This document shows positions 44,554 through 55,675 of a stretch of DNA of 64,000 nt, piece after piece. The stretch is taken from the NCBI GenBank assembly GCA_963971405.1, contig OZ020492.1, positions 10,218,151 to 10,282,150 on the forward strand, in the 5' to 3' direction. The stretch comes from Psococerastis gibbosa (lineage: Eukaryota; Arthropoda; Insecta; Psocodea; Psocidae). How positions within the stretch are numbered: position 1 is the stretch's first letter; the number at the start of each line of letters is the position of its first letter. The notes beneath the pieces were generated by a model that did no database searches, had not been told where the DNA came from, and was given only the letters and a program-made list of their open reading frames with translations. Both the position numbers and the translations under genes were made by a program.

Positions 44554-44866
44554 CGTAACTCCGGCCGTGAAAGTCTATGTAATTATATAGCTATTCAGTA
44601 GGCCTACTATGGCGATTAGTATTCCCTTATTCTTGGGGTTAAGAATGTAAACAAAACAATTTTGAATAGCATTTTCCATTATAAAATTATGTTGTTTGCA
44701 TTTTTAATCCTAGGTGAAGATTAAAATGAATCGCCATTGTAGGCCCGCTGCTGTCTGTAAAATAATATTTCTGTATAATTTTTCGCATAAACTGAAAGTT
44801 CGATAAATGGAAAAAATAGTTTATTTATACAAGTGTACAATTAATAAGGCTGTTTTACATTTGTAA

Positions 44867-44950
44867 AGGGGGGTCCCAAAGGACTGGTTCCCGTGCTGGG
44901 CCCCCCTTCAAATTCAACAAACTTAACCTAAAAGAAAACCTAACCTTAAA

Positions 44951-44984
<34 letters not shown>

Positions 44985-44985
44985 C
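44867..44985 (-). repeat. Repeat L, reverse copy
   Basis: AAGGGGGGTCCCAAAGGACT, CCCGTGCTGGGCCCCCCTTC then CTTAACCTAAAAG and (AAT)n: inverted match of 37020-37190. Confidence 0.6.
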
Positions 44986-45356
44986 TAAATAAAATAAGAA
45001 CTGATCAGCAGAATAGCAAGCAATATTAGAAGTATTAAAAATAACAGTTTACCATTCTTAAAAAAAAAAAATGTCTGGATATTAGATTTCCCTCAATGTG
45101 GCTGACACGAAAATTATCTTCATAGAAATTTTATCACTAGTGGTGAGTCAATATTCTTAAATGGTTTATCGTCCATCTAACTGGCTGATAATCGTAAGTT
45201 AGTTAGCGTTATAGGCTATGACACATAAAATATGACACAGTCTAATAATGATATGACATGATGACATGGCCGATTGGACAGATGGTATATTTTATTTATA
45301 CCAATTTCTGCATCGGCGAGATGGCATTGCACCAAAAATGTAGAAGCAGGCACGTA

Positions 45357-45395
45357 GCTTTGGGGCTGAAGCCCCCCCCCCCCCCGAAATGTAAA
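45357..45395. repeat. C-run hAT-like end
   Basis: CAGGCACGTAGCTTTGGGGC TGAAG then a C run; only the left end is visible. Confidence 0.4.
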
Positions 45396-45649
45396 AAAAA
45401 GAGATTATTATTATTGTAAATGAGTGAAATATGTTTTTTGTATATACATTATGTACAGGTATTATTATTAGGGACCTGCTGATCTATTAATAAAAGTAAA
45501 TTTTACATTCAATATTCTGTGTTTGGAAGAGATCACACTTTTTTATCCTTGCATTGTTCAGTTTGATGTTTCACCTGTAATTTTTTCTCCCTCTAAAAAC
45601 ACTAAAACTATGTATTTTTCCATGTAAATAAGCTTTTAGTGTCGACTAT

Positions 45650-45807
45650 CAGGCCAGTAACTAGGATTTTATTTCGGTAAGGGCTGCGGTCCTATAAAAA
45701 TGGAAGGTAGTGAAATGTCACACGTCTGGAAAATTCAATTCTTTCTGGTGTCAAAAAATTGCAGCTCTTGAGCCCCCCCCCCCCCTCTCTCGCTGGTTAA
45801 GGGCCTG
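45650..45807. mobile_element. hAT-type MITE, CAGGCC subfamily
   Basis: Ends CAGGCCAGTAACTAGG and its right partner CTGGTTAAGGGCCTG; duplication TCGACTAT at 45642-45649 and TTGACTAT at 45808-45815 (7 of 8). A C run lies near the right end. A decayed relative is at 38690-38845. Confidence 0.85.
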
Positions 45808-46392
45808 TTGACTATATATATTACATAGTTTATATAACTAGTAAATAGTTTATATACTACCTTGTTCTTATAATGTTTCTATAAAAAGGACCACGGGCAT
45901 CACTTGCATTTGGACCCGTTACAATCTGGATTTAGTGTATAAATTAACATTTCATAGGACGTATTGATCGTGGAGTCATCAAATAGGTAATTTAATTTAG
46001 AAAAAAATGTTCGTCTACATTTTGATTTTGATGATTATTATAAACTGGTAGTATGTGGCCGACGGCCGCCGTCTTACATCGTTTACAGTTATGGAAGGAG
46101 TGGAAATAATGAGTAACACAGTCTATTACAAATTATTATATATATTTATACATATATTATACATATTATTACTAATACATAATAAATACATGCTATTATT
46201 AATTTTATTATCATTTTTGAAGAGCTTTTTATGAACGTAGGACGAATTTACAGGCCTTTTGAACCATGCCATGCTCGTTGCATGTTTTTTTTATGACGGC
46301 GTCGAAAACCGTATGTACCTACTTGCTGGTTGAAAAATGAAACTGAACATTATCATTAATTTCATTTAACTATTTATTTATTAATTAATTTT

Positions 46393-46420
46393 TAGGCGCG
46401 GGACTCTTTCGAGTATTTTT
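46393..46420. repeat. Half copy of short hairpin element
   Basis: TTTTTAGGCGCGGGACTCTT TCGAGTATTT matches an arm of 18697-18748. Confidence 0.6.
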
Positions 46421-46464
46421 GAGTTAGAATGGTTCTCTTGTGTTTGTATACAGGTGTGGCATGA

Positions 46465-46550
46465 GTAAGAAAGAAAGAAAGAAAATTGTCTTTATTTTCC
46501 ATATGGGCGAATTTTGGGCTTTTCGGCCCACTCTTACAATTAACCCACTA
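46465..46550 (-). repeat. Retroposon tail, (GAAA)n type, reverse
   Basis: (AAAG)n, then AATTGTCTTTATTTTCCATA TGGGCGAATTTTGGGC and CGGCCCACTC: an AATAAAGACAATT 3' end in reverse. Confidence 0.5.
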
Positions 46551-46664
46551 ATTAACTTATTTAACATATTATAATATATTATGTATATTATATATTTTAA
46601 AGTTATCATTAATCTCATCCATTTGTAACGTAGGTAGCAACACCTGCATTTAACAATCTCTAGG

Positions 46665-47048
46665 CAGTGGCGGAACCAGCACTTTCTCAAGGGGGGGGGG
46701 TGAAACTTTCTTTTTTACTTAGGTGGGGTTTCCATTGACCTCGCATTGCAGAATGCACATGACGTTGACGTGGTAGCAGTCATCATTAATAAGTCTTTAA
46801 TGTCTGCTACCACGTCATCGTCATGTGCATTCTGCAATGGGAGGTCAATGAAAACCCCGCCTAACTAAGCTACTAATGCCCGTCCGTTAGTGCATTTTAA
46901 TTTAAAAACGCGTTTTTAATCAAATTTACTATTTACGTATATAATTAAATTTATATTATTATTATTAATATATAGGTATATGTATAAATGTACCCCGTAC
47001 CCCAAAGGGGAGGCGAAGGGCAACCACCCTCCTCTGGGTCCGCCACTA
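46665..47048. mobile_element. hAT-type MITE, CAGTGGCGGA subfamily, with nested insert
   Basis: Ends CAGTGGCGGAACCAGC and TCTGGGTCCGCCACTA, duplication TCTCTAGG at 46657-46664 and TCCCTAGG at 47049-47056 (7 of 8). A foldback of about 148 bp (46719-46866) lies inside, so this element is older than that insertion. Confidence 0.87.
46719..46866. mobile_element. Foldback N, short variant
   Basis: CTTAGGTGGGGTTTCCATTG ACCTCGCATTGCAGAATGCA then GACGTGGTAGCAG, followed by the complement in reverse. It lacks the outer GGTGCCCATTCC ends of the full N copies, so inner arms alone were mobile or the outer arms were lost. Confidence 0.85.
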
Positions 47049-47149
47049 TCCCTAGGCTACCTATATAAGCCTACCTGCGTAGTCTTTACATAACAATGTA
47101 ATTTAGGCGAATTTTGTATTTGGAGAATCCAATATAAACCACACCGCAC

Positions 47150-47250
47150 GCCCTCGTTGGCAACCCACACCGGCTACAAGCGACAATGAACAAGTGAGAC
47201 ATGCTTTCCATTGACACAGCGTAACAGGCGTGATCGTGAGTAAACCAAGT
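47150..47250 (+). repeat. Interspersed repeat C, 3' part
   Basis: CAACCCACACCGGCTACAAG CGACAATGAACAAG ... GCGTAACAGGCGTGATCGTG AGTAAACCAAG. Confidence 0.75.
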
Positions 47251-47615
47251 TCGGGAACTAGTCTAATGGTCTATTAAATTCATGTAAAACAATGTACATT
47301 AGGCTCACCGAGAGACTATAGGTAGTCGAAAGGGCGCCAGTCGTGCAGAAGCCAATCAGAAAGAGTAGTAACCGAGAAATGCATAGCGAATAGCGTGCGT
47401 TTGGAAAGACCACGTAGGCTATCTACTGCCTGCCGTAATATATTATCAAATTATCCACATTGAGGCTTTCACAGTGGCGCCAACAGAAATTGAACTTCAA
47501 TGGTGGCTATTTTGGCCAGTACCGATCCAATGTCTGGATTGGGTAAGTTAAATTGTTTAAAAAACATTTAACCTTGGGAGGTGAGGGTCGATTCTCTGTA
47601 TTTATCTGTACCATT

Positions 47616-47990
47616 ACATAGAGTCTACACAATGCTGTGCATAGACAATAATGAAGAAAGGAAATATCCTTTTTTTTGCAGGAAAAATGTTGTATATATT
47701 AATTTTTAATATAATTTACAACCAAAATAGGTTACTGGTACAGTAGTCCTTCGGGGCTAAAGCTCGCCTAATGTAAAGACGTTTTTTATTTCATCACAAT
47801 ATATATATACATAGAGTCTACACAATGCTATGCAAAGAAAATAATGAATAATGAATAATGAAATATTTTTTTTTGCAGGAAAAAATGTATATATTAATTT
47901 TTAAAATAAATTACAACCAAAATAGGTTTATTGGTGGAGTAGTCCTTTGGGGCTAAAGCTCGCCTAATGTAAAGACGTTTTTCATTTCAA
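47616..47990. repeat. Tandem duplication, 193-bp unit
   Basis: ACATAGAGTCTACACAATGC starts at 47616 and 47809. Both units contain TTTTTTTTTGCAGGAAAAA, TACAACCAAAATAGGTT and GGGGCTAAAGCTCGCCTAAT. A short AATGAAT expansion is seen in unit 2. Confidence 0.92.
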
Positions 47991-47999
47991 TAATAAATT

Positions 48000-48925
48000 G
48001 AGAAGTCGTCTCACCTACGAAAATCTAGAATCCAGTCTGAAATTGCAAATATAAGTTCATAGAAAGATGATATTTGCAAACTTTCTAATGAAATTCAGAG
48101 CCAATGCACACATTGAACTTGTTTCACTAAAAAAGGTTCTGAAGTAAAGTACTTAACCTACAGTTTTTTTTTTTGGTGCTTAGGTGCTTTATCAACGTTA
48201 AATAGATAATGAACATAGCACATCCAGATGGCTACCTACTTTTTATAGTTAATTCGTACGACACCTAATAACCTGAAACTGCGTGTTGAAGAAACCTACG
48301 TCAACTTCTAATGAGCAATAAAATAAAATTATAACTAAAGCATAGTATAAACTGAATATAATGGTATAGATACAGAGAATTGACCCTAATCTCACGGAGA
48401 TAAATTTTGGCAGAAAACACCTAAATTCTAAAAGAACCGGCAAAAAAGACAGGGTAAAATAGTTCATCAAAAACTTTTAGGTTTGAGGTTTAAACCCTTT
48501 GCAATAAATCTTCCCCGGCAACAAGAAAATGAATGGCGTCAATCATGGCGGCTGAACGAAGAAAAGAAAAACCCTCGATGGAATAACTTTAAAAAAAAAA
48601 AAACAAAGCAAAAAATAATAATATGAATTTTTAATCAGCACCGTGAACAGATTATTGTAAGATGGGTGGTACATTATTAGTACAATAACGTAATAAGGCT
48701 CTCATCTAAGAAATGTAGGCACCTGCACATCAACCAAGCGCTTTCTAATGAGTTTTAACATAAACAATGAAAAAAATTAAACTGATTCCAATATTATTCG
48801 TGGTGTCTATAGGATCAGACCCAAATTTATTTTCGAAAACAATTTGCTCAAATAATGGTCTGTGGACAGGCCGGATTTACTTCTTTAATGCATGACCCCC
48901 CCCCCACGCTTTAAGTAAGATAGAC
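48000..48925. other. Intergenic DNA without recognised features
   Basis: No coding sequence or listed repeat; CCGGATTTACTTCTTTAATG CATGACCCC and a C run at about 48870-48907 recall the hAT-like elements but lack ends. Confidence 0.4.
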
Positions 48926-48926
48926 T

Positions 48927-49552
48927 AGGCAAAGAGGCCAAGGGGTGTAAGTGTCAAGTGACAAAAATAAACCTTCCTTAAACCATAAAGTTTGTAACTC
49001 AAATGTAAATGTATAGGTACTACCCTTTTCTATGAATTCTCTTCTTCTTCAAGTCACAGTCAGATGGCTGGTTAGCAGCAACATGTGACTTCGATGCCTC
49101 GAATTATACATGGTTGCTGGTTCTTGGGATGCCACTTGAGCCTATAATGCGGTGGTTTCCCCTTGCCTTCCGCATCCTATACCGTTGACCGTCACCTGTT
49201 GCCAGGATCCAGTTCGTCCGCCTTTAGGGAGCTTTTCGTCTCCCATGGACAAGAGGGTGCCCATGCCCTAACTCCACGGAGTTAGGCGGGGGGTCTTGAC
49301 CGAACCCCACTCGGTACCTGCCTGTGTTAGCCGTCATTGAATGTTGACGTTGCCCGCCCCTCACCGCGAGGAGGTATAGGTCAGGAGTTTGCTGAAGGGC
49401 TAAATCCATGAATTCTAGCAATGCCAAAATGCTAGATACCAATATTCCTGTTGGTTTATTGGATAAGGAACAGCTAGAGTAACAGCATGGTGCACTTAAC
49501 TCAAAAAACGCAAAAAAAATGTCACATACTCCCCTTGACTTCTAGGCGCTTC
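48927..49552. mobile_element. TIR element M, split by a SINE-E
   Basis: Left GGCAAAGAGGCCAAGGGGTG TAAGTG; right ATACTCCCCTTGACTTCTAG GCGCTTC. The piece 49041-49407 is an insertion; without it the copy is collinear with 22803-23024. Confidence 0.8.
49041..49407 (-). mobile_element. SINE-E, long copy with 9-bp target duplication
   Basis: ATGAATTCT is duplicated exactly at 49032-49040 and 49408-49416. The + strand starts CTTCTTCTTC, so the element lies in reverse with a (GAA)n 3' tail. GGTTTCCCCTTGCCTTCCGC ATCC links it to 23723 and 42551. The duplication and tail are the marks of target-primed insertion. Confidence 0.85.
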
Positions 49553-49814
49553 ATATGCATTTTAACAAAAGATATGCTCATATTAATAATTAATATAAAA
49601 AAACCTACGGTAATCCATTTTACACCTTAGTGGAAAATAGAAAAAATTATTTGGATATCCCACTGAAAGATTTACAAATTACGGAAGAGAGTGAGAAACT
49701 GTTATTAAATGATTGTTGCCTACCACTGAAAGATTTTCAAATAAAATCATGAGAGTGGGAAACTCTTACTGAATGAAAGTAGCCTACCGTAGCAAATTAA
49801 AAAACTCCGTGGCA

Positions 49815-49905
49815 TAACAACCCTGAAGGCGGGTAAAGGGTCCTCTTGACCACTGCTCTATTTGGGTTGTTGTGTTCAGCATGATGGCCGGCAGCCGCAT
49901 TTTCC
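49815..49905 (-). repeat. Repeat K, reverse
   Basis: GGTCCTCTTGACCACTGCTC TATTTGGGTTGTTGTG then TGATGGCCGGCAGCCGC. Confidence 0.65.
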
Positions 49906-50310
49906 CTACTCGTGAAGATAGTGAGCCTAATAGGCCAATTAGGGTAAAAATACCTAGAAATGATGGAATACAATTATTTTACGCATATACTTTTAGAAAG
50001 TTTCCCCGGGAGGGTGCCCCCAGACCCCTCAATCCTGGTGTGTCCACCTCATTAGTGTTCCTATGTTAGCGCAAAGCTAAAAACTAAAAAAAAAAACGGT
50101 CATGAAATCCTATGTGCGCGAAGAATTTAAAAGTTTTCCTTTAAATTGATGTAACGTAGACAAATGGTTGCGAACAGAGGTTAAGAATTGACAAACCACT
50201 TACTCTCTTATAAGTTTTAATTCCCCCCAATGATCCCCCCCCCCCTCCGATTTAAAAGTCTAGTCTACATTGTGTGTTTTTGTTTTTATTTTAGCATTTT
50301 AACATTTGAT

Positions 50311-50970
50311 ACTGGACGCATTTTACATGTTTTTATTTGTTTAGATAGGAAACCAACATGTCAAACCGCACACGGGCCATTGCCTTGCGGTACACGTACT
50401 ACCATAGTATTAAATTATTATTGCTGTTGGAATATAATAAAATAATGACGTATTTGTAATTTTAGGTAGGCTACGGTGTGGCTAGTCAATCCGATAACAT
50501 GCGCGTGTAATGTCTATTAACGTACTTTTCCGTCCCTGAATATTAAAATTTCCCCCAGGGGGGGGGGGGGGGCGCCACTTGAAGGGCATTTATAGTGGGC
50601 AACTACATCAACTGCTTGGGATTTGGTGGAGAGGGAACAATTTTCTCTATAATGCCCAGGAACCCGCTTCTTCCCCCCCACTTGAGATATCCTGGATTCA
50701 CCCCTGAAAGCAGAGTATTGTAGTAGTTCCCTATGTAACTACTGTCAGTTGGTAACCCCGAGTCCCAGCCCGACCGTACTGGACGCATTTTACATGTTTT
50801 TATTTGTTTAGATAGGTAACCAACATGGTGGAGAGGGAACAATTTTCTCTATAATGCCCAGGAACCCGCTTCTTCCCCCCACTTGAGATATCCTGGATTC
50901 ACCCCTGAAAGCAGAGTAGTTCCCTATGTAACTACTGTCAGTAGGTAACCCCGAGTCCCAGCCCGACCGT
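50311..50970. repeat. Compound duplication A-B-A'-B'
   Basis: A (50311-50360, ACTGGACGCATTTTACATGT...) is copied at 50778-50827. B (50624-50777, TGGTGGAGAGGGAACAATTT to GCCCGACCGT) is copied at 50826-50970. A' sits exactly between the B copies, overlapping B' by TGG/ATGG. Copies are nearly identical (B' lacks about 9 bp), so the event is recent. Confidence 0.9.
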
Positions 50971-50979
50971 TAGATTTTT

Positions 50980-51710
50980 TTTTGTAGGTTCATCAAAATG
51001 ATTTGGTCTGTTTCGCGAAGACAACCTAAAATGCCGAACTTTTGAAAATATGGTACCTTTATTTTTAAGAGAGGGTTGTGAAAGGAGGTTGAGGCTGCAT
51101 GAATGGACCTAGGATTTCTTGTTAATCGGTATTATTACACCCCGCAGCGTATATTTCTTGAAGAAAAAAACTGGTAATCTTCGATAATAATTTTCCGTAA
51201 TGCTCGATAAAGAGATAAAAACTGGCCATTACCAGTAATTTCGGCTAAGTTCCGGTGCCATACTGAAGATATTAGGTACAGGTTGCGGAAAGAGGGGCCC
51301 AACTGGCATACGAGAGCCATCAAAATTACCCAAGTTTCTATAATAATTCGGGTAATAAATCTTAAAAAGCTTGACGATAATGGCCAGTAAAATATAACCC
51401 CACTGAGGTACCCGTCGAGTCGGTCTTTTTTATTGGAACCTTTTTGTGTGGCTTTAGAAATCGCAGTTTTATGATAAACTACAATATGATGTAAAAAAAT
51501 ATTGTAATAACCCTTTATATCCTATAGAATTTGCTATTAAAAGTTACGAAATTAAATTGACTTATCATCATAATTTTATTTTAACTTTTTTTCATCAGCA
51601 GCTGTTTGTATAGATTTAAATTAAGAAAATATCAGATGAAATTAGATCTGAAGCTTTAAGTAGACCTAAAGTAGTCCTAAAGCTCGGACCTCCCTGATTT
51701 AGTACTAGCA
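50980..51710. other. Intergenic DNA without recognised features
   Basis: No coding sequence or known repeat seen. Confidence 0.4.
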
Positions 51711-51714
51711 GTAT

Positions 51715-52140
51715 TTTAAGACCTTTTTATGAACATATAGGCATAATTTAGCGGTCCTGTGAAAGATGTAATTGAATTGTTTTTCGGACAGTGATGGTGT
51801 TATTTTCCGTGCGAATTTCGATCGCCAGTAAACAGGTACACGTTCTTGGACCTCGCTGTCAACCCACACTGCCTGCAAGTGGTAATGAACAGACTGAAAC
51901 ATGCTTACCATCGAGTCATTGACAAAACGTAACACGTCCAAGGCCGTAGCCAGGATTTTTTTCGGGGGGGGGGGGGTTTCATAGGATATTACATAGTGGT
52001 TTTAATTTTTACACTCAATATCTGATTCTATCTAGTATCAAGCCATTTCATTTCGGGGGGGGGGGGGGGGGGGGTTTGAACCCCCATGAACCCCCCCCCC
52101 TTGGCTACGGCCTTGCACACGTCAGGGTGAATAATCAAGT
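51715..52140 (+). mobile_element. Interspersed repeat C, split by a hAT MITE
   Basis: ACCTTTTTATGAACATATAG ... CGCTGTCAACCCACACTGCC ... GACAAAACGTAACACGTC | insert | AGGGTGAATAATCAAGTT. Removing 51939-52115 and one duplication rejoins repeat C. Confidence 0.82.
51939..52115. mobile_element. hAT-type MITE, CAAGGCCGTAGCC subfamily
   Basis: Ends CAAGGCCGTAGCCAGG and CCTTGGCTACGGCCTTG; duplication AACACGTC at 51931-51938 and CACACGTC at 52116-52123 (7 of 8). Closely related to 17106-17287. Confidence 0.93.
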
Positions 52141-52210
52141 TGGGGTACCTTTCGCCTCCCTGCATTACGTGACCTCTATACCTAGCTCATTCGCACTCAG
52201 TGATTCCGCT

Positions 52211-52290
52211 GAATTGGTAGAAGGTAGAATTGGTAGAAGGTAGAATTGGTAGAAGGTAGAATTGGTAGAAGGTAGAATTGGTAGAAGGTA
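52211..52290. repeat. 16-bp minisatellite, five exact units
   Basis: GAATTGGTAGAAGGTA is repeated five times without change, followed by GAAAACC. Confidence 0.97.
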
Positions 52291-52681
52291 GAAAACCGAA
52301 CTACGACACCCAGCCCAGCTCTACTAAGTGACACGGCGTCAAATTGCCTGCTAGCCAAGGACGGGCGTTTGCCGAAGAAGAAGAAGATTCAGCTGAATTA
52401 TTCCGCACATTTCAAAAACGGTAAAAAACTACTAATATAATGTCTGATTTTGAGGTCGAATTTGTCCCAAAAACTTCTCTACTCCATTTTTACCCAGCTA
52501 GTGAGCTCCCCCTCCCTCCTAGATACCAAGACAAACTTTTAGTTTCAGCAATGATTAGTGGTTTTCAATTTTTAACGAGTGTTTTTAGGATAAATAATAA
52601 ATAAGAAATATGCAACAGTATGCATGCCGTTTATGGGAGTGTATACCTATAACCAGCCATTATTATTAATATGACCACACC

Positions 52682-52826
52682 TGACGAAGCAGTAGAATCC
52701 GGGATGATAGACCGTGGTCGTTCTGAAAGCGTACTTCCAAACGTGTCGTCAGCATCTGCGGTCGACATCTTCAACGGAACTGCGTAGATTGCATCTCGGA
52801 GGCTCAGTCAGCAGCGACTTCACAAT
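52682..52826. mobile_element. Foldback G, left half
   Basis: GAAGCAGTAGAATCCGGGAT, GGTCGTTCTGAAAGCGTACT TCCAAACGTGTCGTC, GACATCTTCAACGGAACTGC GTAG; the right arm is missing. Confidence 0.82.
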
Positions 52827-52829
52827 GAC

Positions 52830-53785
52830 CATATAGCCTAGGCAACCCTCCAAACGCAGAGCTACAGAGAGAATCAGTGGGCAATTTGCCCTTCCATTTC
52901 TATTTTAAATTCAAATTTGACTAGCGTTTACATAATTTTTTTAAATATATATTATTTTTTTGTTGCATCGCTTGACGTTTTAACTTACTCATAATAATAA
53001 TAATATTAATAATAATAATTGTGTATTAACCAGAAATTTGACAACTACATTTACGATAAAATAAATAAATTTCCGACAATACATCATTGATGGCGATGAG
53101 CGGCCATACAGCCTATGGGCCCTGGACCAGTGGCCTAAATGGCCCACCCTGCTTATCGCCTTATCGATAGCCCGAAAGCTGTCGACGTCTTTGCTGACTG
53201 CTGGACTAGTAGCCAAAATCAAAATATACTACTAGTATATACACTAGTAATATGTAGATGGGACTATTGAACATGAAAATAACAATGATAGAGCAGATTA
53301 TCAATTTTTTGTTGTTTTCCGATTAACAATGGAGAGGTTGTGTTGTAAGATGGACAGGTAGTTGTGGCCTTGAGATCTTTTAATGGACCGTGCCAGCCGC
53401 TCAAGCCGTCAACTTATAGCGTATTTTATTCCTGGAAAATCCATTTCCAATTATATATATTTACCGTGCGATCAAATTCTAACAGAACAGCTTTGAAACG
53501 CGTTGACACAACATTCAATTAACGGTTTCGAGCTGCAAGACCAATAACAATTTATTTCTAACCTAAAAAGCACGATTTAAAAAAGATTCATTTCATCAGG
53601 TTTTTGGAGAAAAAAGTGTTAAAAAAAACTGGGTTTCCTCTCTCCAATATTGGGTATCTCACGGGCGGAAGTGGTGTTGCCATATAATATACAATTTACA
53701 ATATAGTTTCCATTATTACGTGTATATAGACTAAGGCATATATTTTAATCTCCTTTTAATTGAGCAAATAAGGCCTATTACAATA
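52830..53785. other. Intergenic DNA without recognised features
   Basis: Simple AAT repeats near 52992-53020; otherwise nothing identified. Confidence 0.4.
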
Positions 53786-53791
53786 TCCGAA

Positions 53792-53980
53792 AATTAGAGG
53801 ATATAGAAAAACTGGGCTTGGCGGGATTCGAACACACGATCTACGCCTAACTGGGGCGTCATCTTATGCCGCTGGACCACAAGCCCTGGTGGGCATTTTC
53901 GGTTATTACGTGGAGCTTACCTCTTCAACCAAAGTTAATTTAAAGCCAGTGTTATATACACCATATAATACTGCAATATA
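53792..53980. mobile_element. tRNA-headed SINE H, copy with complete reverse tRNA
   Basis: On the minus strand 53815-53885 folds as a tRNA-like body: acceptor GGGCTTG pairs fully with CAAGCCC, and ACGCC pairs with GGCGT around the loop CCAGTTA. A B box GTTCGAATCC is present, but U33 is replaced by C. The tail ACCTCTTCAACCAAAGTTAA ... ACACCATATAATACTGCAAT runs on the plus strand, opposite to the tRNA, as in copies 1 and 2. Confidence 0.75.
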
Positions 53981-54000
53981 ATGTCAATTACAATATATAT

Positions 54001-54045
54001 CAATCTATATCTAAATATATAATATATATATATATATATAATCTA
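54001..54045. repeat. (TA)n microsatellite
   Basis: AT/TA dinucleotide tract with interruptions. Confidence 0.85.
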
Positions 54046-54049
54046 TAAT

Positions 54050-55225
54050 CTAAATATATCAATCACCAAATTTTTTTTGACGTGACAACGTCTAATAAAT
54101 CGATGAGCGCTGGCTGGAACACTAGGTGCATCTACGAAAAAGTGTTACCACGATGCGTTTCGCGCCTCCGTTATGCGCATCCGTTATCTACATCCGTAAC
54201 GCGGGTTTAAAGCAACATATTGGGAAGATGTAGACGGTCTATCTCAATTAATTATAGCCATGTCTTCGTCTATTCTTCCTCTTTCAGGCCATGCTATATT
54301 TGTTGTGATAGGGCAAGGGGTTCGATTTTGGGGGGTGGAAACATGAGGAGGAGCGCACGATTTTCAACAAAAACAGGCCTCTTTCGGCCGCGTTATTATC
54401 TATTTATAAAATTCAAACTACTTCAACTATACGATATGGGACTACGACCATTCACACACAAGTCTTGCGAGCCCCAAAGGGGCGAGCTGCCACCCGCGGC
54501 AGGTGCATCTTATCTTTAAGTAATATTTATTGATTTAGGAGTAGTCACGTTAAACTATCGTCTGTAAACCGACTTTACAGACCAACCGATTTTTGTTTTA
54601 GTATAATATGGTGGAAAGTGTAAACAAATTACTCTTATGTCAAAGCCCAGCCATTGGCCGTTATATTATTATTATTATATAAGAGTTTATTATAAGAAAT
54701 AAAAGTGTTAAGGATTAGTATGTCGCTTTTATTAGCGAAATAATAGATCCAATAGTCAAATGTAAATTTACTGCAAACGCTTATATACTTTTTTAATTTT
54801 GCATCTGACCATTCTTATGTTTTTGCGGGTGAAGAACGAGGAATTAATAAAAACTTCGTAAAATGGTGGTCACTTGTTTACAAAATATTTTGAAATCTCT
54901 GTTTTAATCCCAAAGCAAAAGACTATAGAGGAAAGAGGTAATAGCCTGATGGTTCTCCGTAGCCTACGAATATCAGGCTCAATTTTTAGGTACCACAGCT
55001 CAAGTTTCAGACTCACGAAGACTATTACTGAAGTGCCTACTTGCGGTTATCGTCCGACCGAGCTTGAAGAATTACTTCAAATTAAATGTTATTAGTTCTG
55101 CCTGATATGTTATTGTACAGGCGCCAGATATTAGAATACTTTCATATAATAGCCGTCGCAACAATGCTCGGGACACTGTTAAGCTCTAACAAACTCAATC
55201 TTTTACTTTTGACGACGACAAGTTA
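54050..55225. other. Intergenic DNA without recognised features
   Basis: No gene or listed repeat recognised. Confidence 0.4.
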
Positions 55226-55230
55226 TAAAT

Positions 55231-55462
55231 AAAATAAAATAAATAAATATTGACTTTTTGTTCTATTACTATGCCAACCTAGCAATAACTAGCCAACCCT
55301 AGAGAGGGCTATAAAGCCCTCTCTTACACTCAACTAGGAAGACTCGGGACCGCCTGCTTTACATGCCCTCCGAAGCATGGCCAGAAAATGTAACAAATGT
55401 GGGACTCAAACCAACAACCTTTGGGGTGAAGGTTGGAGTCTGTACCACTACTCTACATGTCC
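55231..55462 (-). mobile_element. SINE-A, reverse, full copy
   Basis: (AAAT)n tail, TTCTATTACTATGCCAACCT, GGGCTATAAAGCCCTCTCTT, GACCGCCTGCTTTACATGCC, B box GGGACTCAAACCAACAACC and head GTACCACTACTCTACATGTC. A 15-bp head repeat (CCACTACTCTACATGT) is duplicated at the end. Confidence 0.9.
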
Positions 55463-55654
55463 ACTACTCTACATGTACATGGCCTTATGAGGCTTGGCTA
55501 ATATTTTTTTTTAAATTCAGGTCGTTCAGTAAAGATGTGAAAGTGATCAGATGAAAAAGTCATAAAAAATGCAAGCTTTCTCAAAACGCAGACTATTCAT
55601 CCGACTGAATTACTACCATTATAAAAAGAAATAATTGTAAAGCATGATGGGTTC

Positions 55655-55675
55655 AACCCCCCCCCCCCCCCCCGA
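55655..55675. repeat. Poly-C run
   Basis: About 17 C residues after GGGTTCAA; probably part of a lost C-rich MITE. Confidence 0.6.

Noticed and set aside
44291..44590. 99-codon frame with an echo at 63054-63275 (minus).
   Set aside because: Made by the arms of foldback G; the frame is not kept among copies.
52211..52290. CRISPR-like regular repeats.
   Set aside because: Units are contiguous with no spacers; the genome is eukaryotic; this is a minisatellite.
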